A stretch of 64,000 nt of DNA, taken from Paenibacillus_AB hodogayensis (GTDB lineage Bacteria; Bacillota; Bacilli; Paenibacillales; NBRC-103111). A program made the position numbers and the translations under genes. The notes beneath the pieces were generated by a model. It was not told the DNA's origin and ran no database searches. It saw only the letters and a program-made list of their open reading frames with translations. The DNA lies in NCBI RefSeq assembly GCF_039536325.1, contig NZ_BAAAYO010000002.1:558001-622000 (forward strand), in the 5' to 3' direction. Below, piece after piece: positions 62,962 to 64,000 of the stretch; position 1 is the first letter of the stretch; every line of letters starts with the position of its first letter.

Positions 62962-64000
62962 TTACCCCTTTTCAACAAGATGTGGTCCTGCAGGGGCTGT
63001 GATTGCTTTTTTAACTAATACTTTTCTTCCAATAGATATAAAAGGTCTTTCTATTGCAAAATAAGTCAAGGTTGCAACTCCAAGGGTTGCCCCCACCCAA
63101 ATAATAAACGTCAATAATTCACTGTCTAACTTTGGAATTATCTCAATAATAAGAGCGTGCATTAAATATATAGAATAGCTAATCATTCCGAGAAAAAGTA
63201 ATATCTTGGGACTCTTTATGCTTTTAATACTCAAATTTAAAAAAAACAAAACATAAGCAATAGTCCATGCACTTAGCATAGGTAAAAATGAATGGGTTCC
63301 CAAATATTTAGGATCATTATCTTCCCAAAAAACATTATAACAAACAGCCAAAATCAATAAGAATGAAAAGCCGAACACGACGAAAAAGACCTTACCGCTG
63401 ATTTTTTTCTGATAGTAACGGTACATGATAGTTCCTATAAACATTGTAAACAAATTGAAAAACATACCCCAACCAGGAATCCTTATACCCACAATAGGAG
63501 AAGCAGAAGCGACAAGGGCAAGTATATAAAATACAAATACTATTGTAACAGTTCGTCTAAACATACCTATAAAGAATAAAATCGAACAAATTAAGTAAAA
63601 AAGCATTTCCGTACTTAATGTCCAATACAGCCCAATTATGTCAGGCTTCCCAAGAAACTTTTGAACCATTGTCACATTTGCCAAAATCGTTGAAATAGAA
63701 GGCATATCTGCTGGATGAATATAAAAATAATATAACATCACAGCCACACCCAGATTAAACCAATACAATGGATATAACCGGAAGAACCGTTTTACCCAAA
63801 AAAATTTCAACCTTTTCGATCGCTCTAATGAATCCGGAATAATAAAACCACTACTTAAAAAAAAGAGAACCACGCCGAATTGCCCCATTTGAAAATAAGT
63901 GCTAATAAAATAAACAAATCCGGGAAATAATCTTTCCCCCATATGTTCGATCATCACAGCTAAAGCTGCAATCCCTCGTAACATATCCAAAAACTCAAGT
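62962..64000 (-). CDS. Membrane acyltransferase, acyltransferase-3 family, 5' end outside the window
   Basis: A polytopic acyltransferase, open at the right edge. The minus-strand frame reads LEFLDMLRGIAALAVMIEHMG from the edge, the family's conserved start, so only a few N-terminal residues are missing. About ten hydrophobic segments follow. The base composition is markedly more AT-rich than the rest of the window (many AAA, TTT, ATA codons), as often seen for transferred polysaccharide-modification genes. It would acylate a surface polysaccharide. Confidence 0.88.
   Translation of the reverse strand, partial: LEFLDMLRGIAALAVMIEHMGERLFPGFVYFISTYFQMGQFGVVLFFLSSGFIIPDSLERSKRLKFFWVKRFFRLYPLYWFNLGVAVMLYYFYIHPADMPSISTILANVTMVQKFLGKPDIIGLYWTLSTEMLFYLICSILFFIGMFRRTVTIVFVFYILALVASASPIVGIRIPGWGMFFNLFTMFIGTIMYRYYQKKISGKVFFVVFGFSFLLILAVCYNVFWEDNDPKYLGTHSFLPMLSAWTIAYVLFFLNLSIKSIKSPKILLFLGMISYSIYLMHALIIEIIPKLDSELLTFIIWVGATLGVATLTYFAIERPFISIGRKVLVKKAITAPAGPHLVEKG

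Overview
The window is GC-rich Firmicute DNA, most likely from a spore-forming member of the Paenibacillaceae (Paenibacillus or Cohnella type). The evidence is the gene content: YyaC, CmpA, a YdcC-like lipoprotein, EndoAI/EndoA downstream of alr, strong GGAGG ribosome binding sites, many AraC-type regulators, and a Btr-like iron regulator. No rRNA, prophage, CRISPR array or complete insertion sequence was seen. The first gene (Gfo/Idh/MocA) and the last (acyltransferase) run off the window.

Layout. 1-9 kb: tRNA-modification methyltransferase MnmM, mannose-6-phosphate isomerase, a TSUP permease, a sensor kinase lacking its phospho-acceptor histidine, a GHL10-like hydrolase with signal peptidase I, an HxlR regulator behind repeated palindromes, and a chemoreceptor. 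9-18 kb: YyaC, a glycosyltransferase, DUF1128, a 52-codon gene, a hydroxypyruvate/glycerate pair, methionine aminopeptidase, a membrane acyltransferase, and an operon of a ribbon-helix-helix protein with a second DNA-polymerase sliding clamp. 18-32 kb: AraC regulator, Tat-exported beta-helix protein, a DnaA-box cluster, YigZ, phosphoglucose isomerase, a dehydrogenase-PilZ fusion, PpnP, transketolase, a c-di-AMP riboswitch ahead of a CAP-domain protein, PurU, endonuclease IV and a DUF2621 protein. 32-45 kb: a secreted propeller protein with a solute-binding lipoprotein and divergent AraC regulator, a Fur-box-preceded Btr-like regulator and siderophore-binding lipoprotein, DUF1697, and a flavin oxidoreductase divergent from an AraC regulator. 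45-53 kb: WYL regulator with DinB protein, a DCC protein, a two-component system, a lactonase, five tRNAs (Leu, Lys, Glu; Ser, Asn) and CorA. 52.5-61 kb: SprT, CmpA, Tex, a second DnaA-box cluster, EndoA/EndoAI, Alr and a YdcC-like lipoprotein. 61-64 kb: start of an exopolysaccharide region with an initiating sugar-phosphate transferase and an AT-rich acyltransferase.

Several parts point to nucleotide second messengers and replication control: a PilZ (c-di-GMP-type) domain fused to a metabolic dehydrogenase, a c-di-AMP riboswitch on a cell-wall-associated gene, two DnaA-box clusters about 35 kb apart with no dnaA beside them, and a sliding-clamp paralogue under a palindromic leader. The strongest candidates for something undescribed are the dehydrogenase-PilZ fusion, the Asn-for-His kinase and the ribbon-helix-helix/clamp operon. 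All calls come from reading the sequence; no database search was run.
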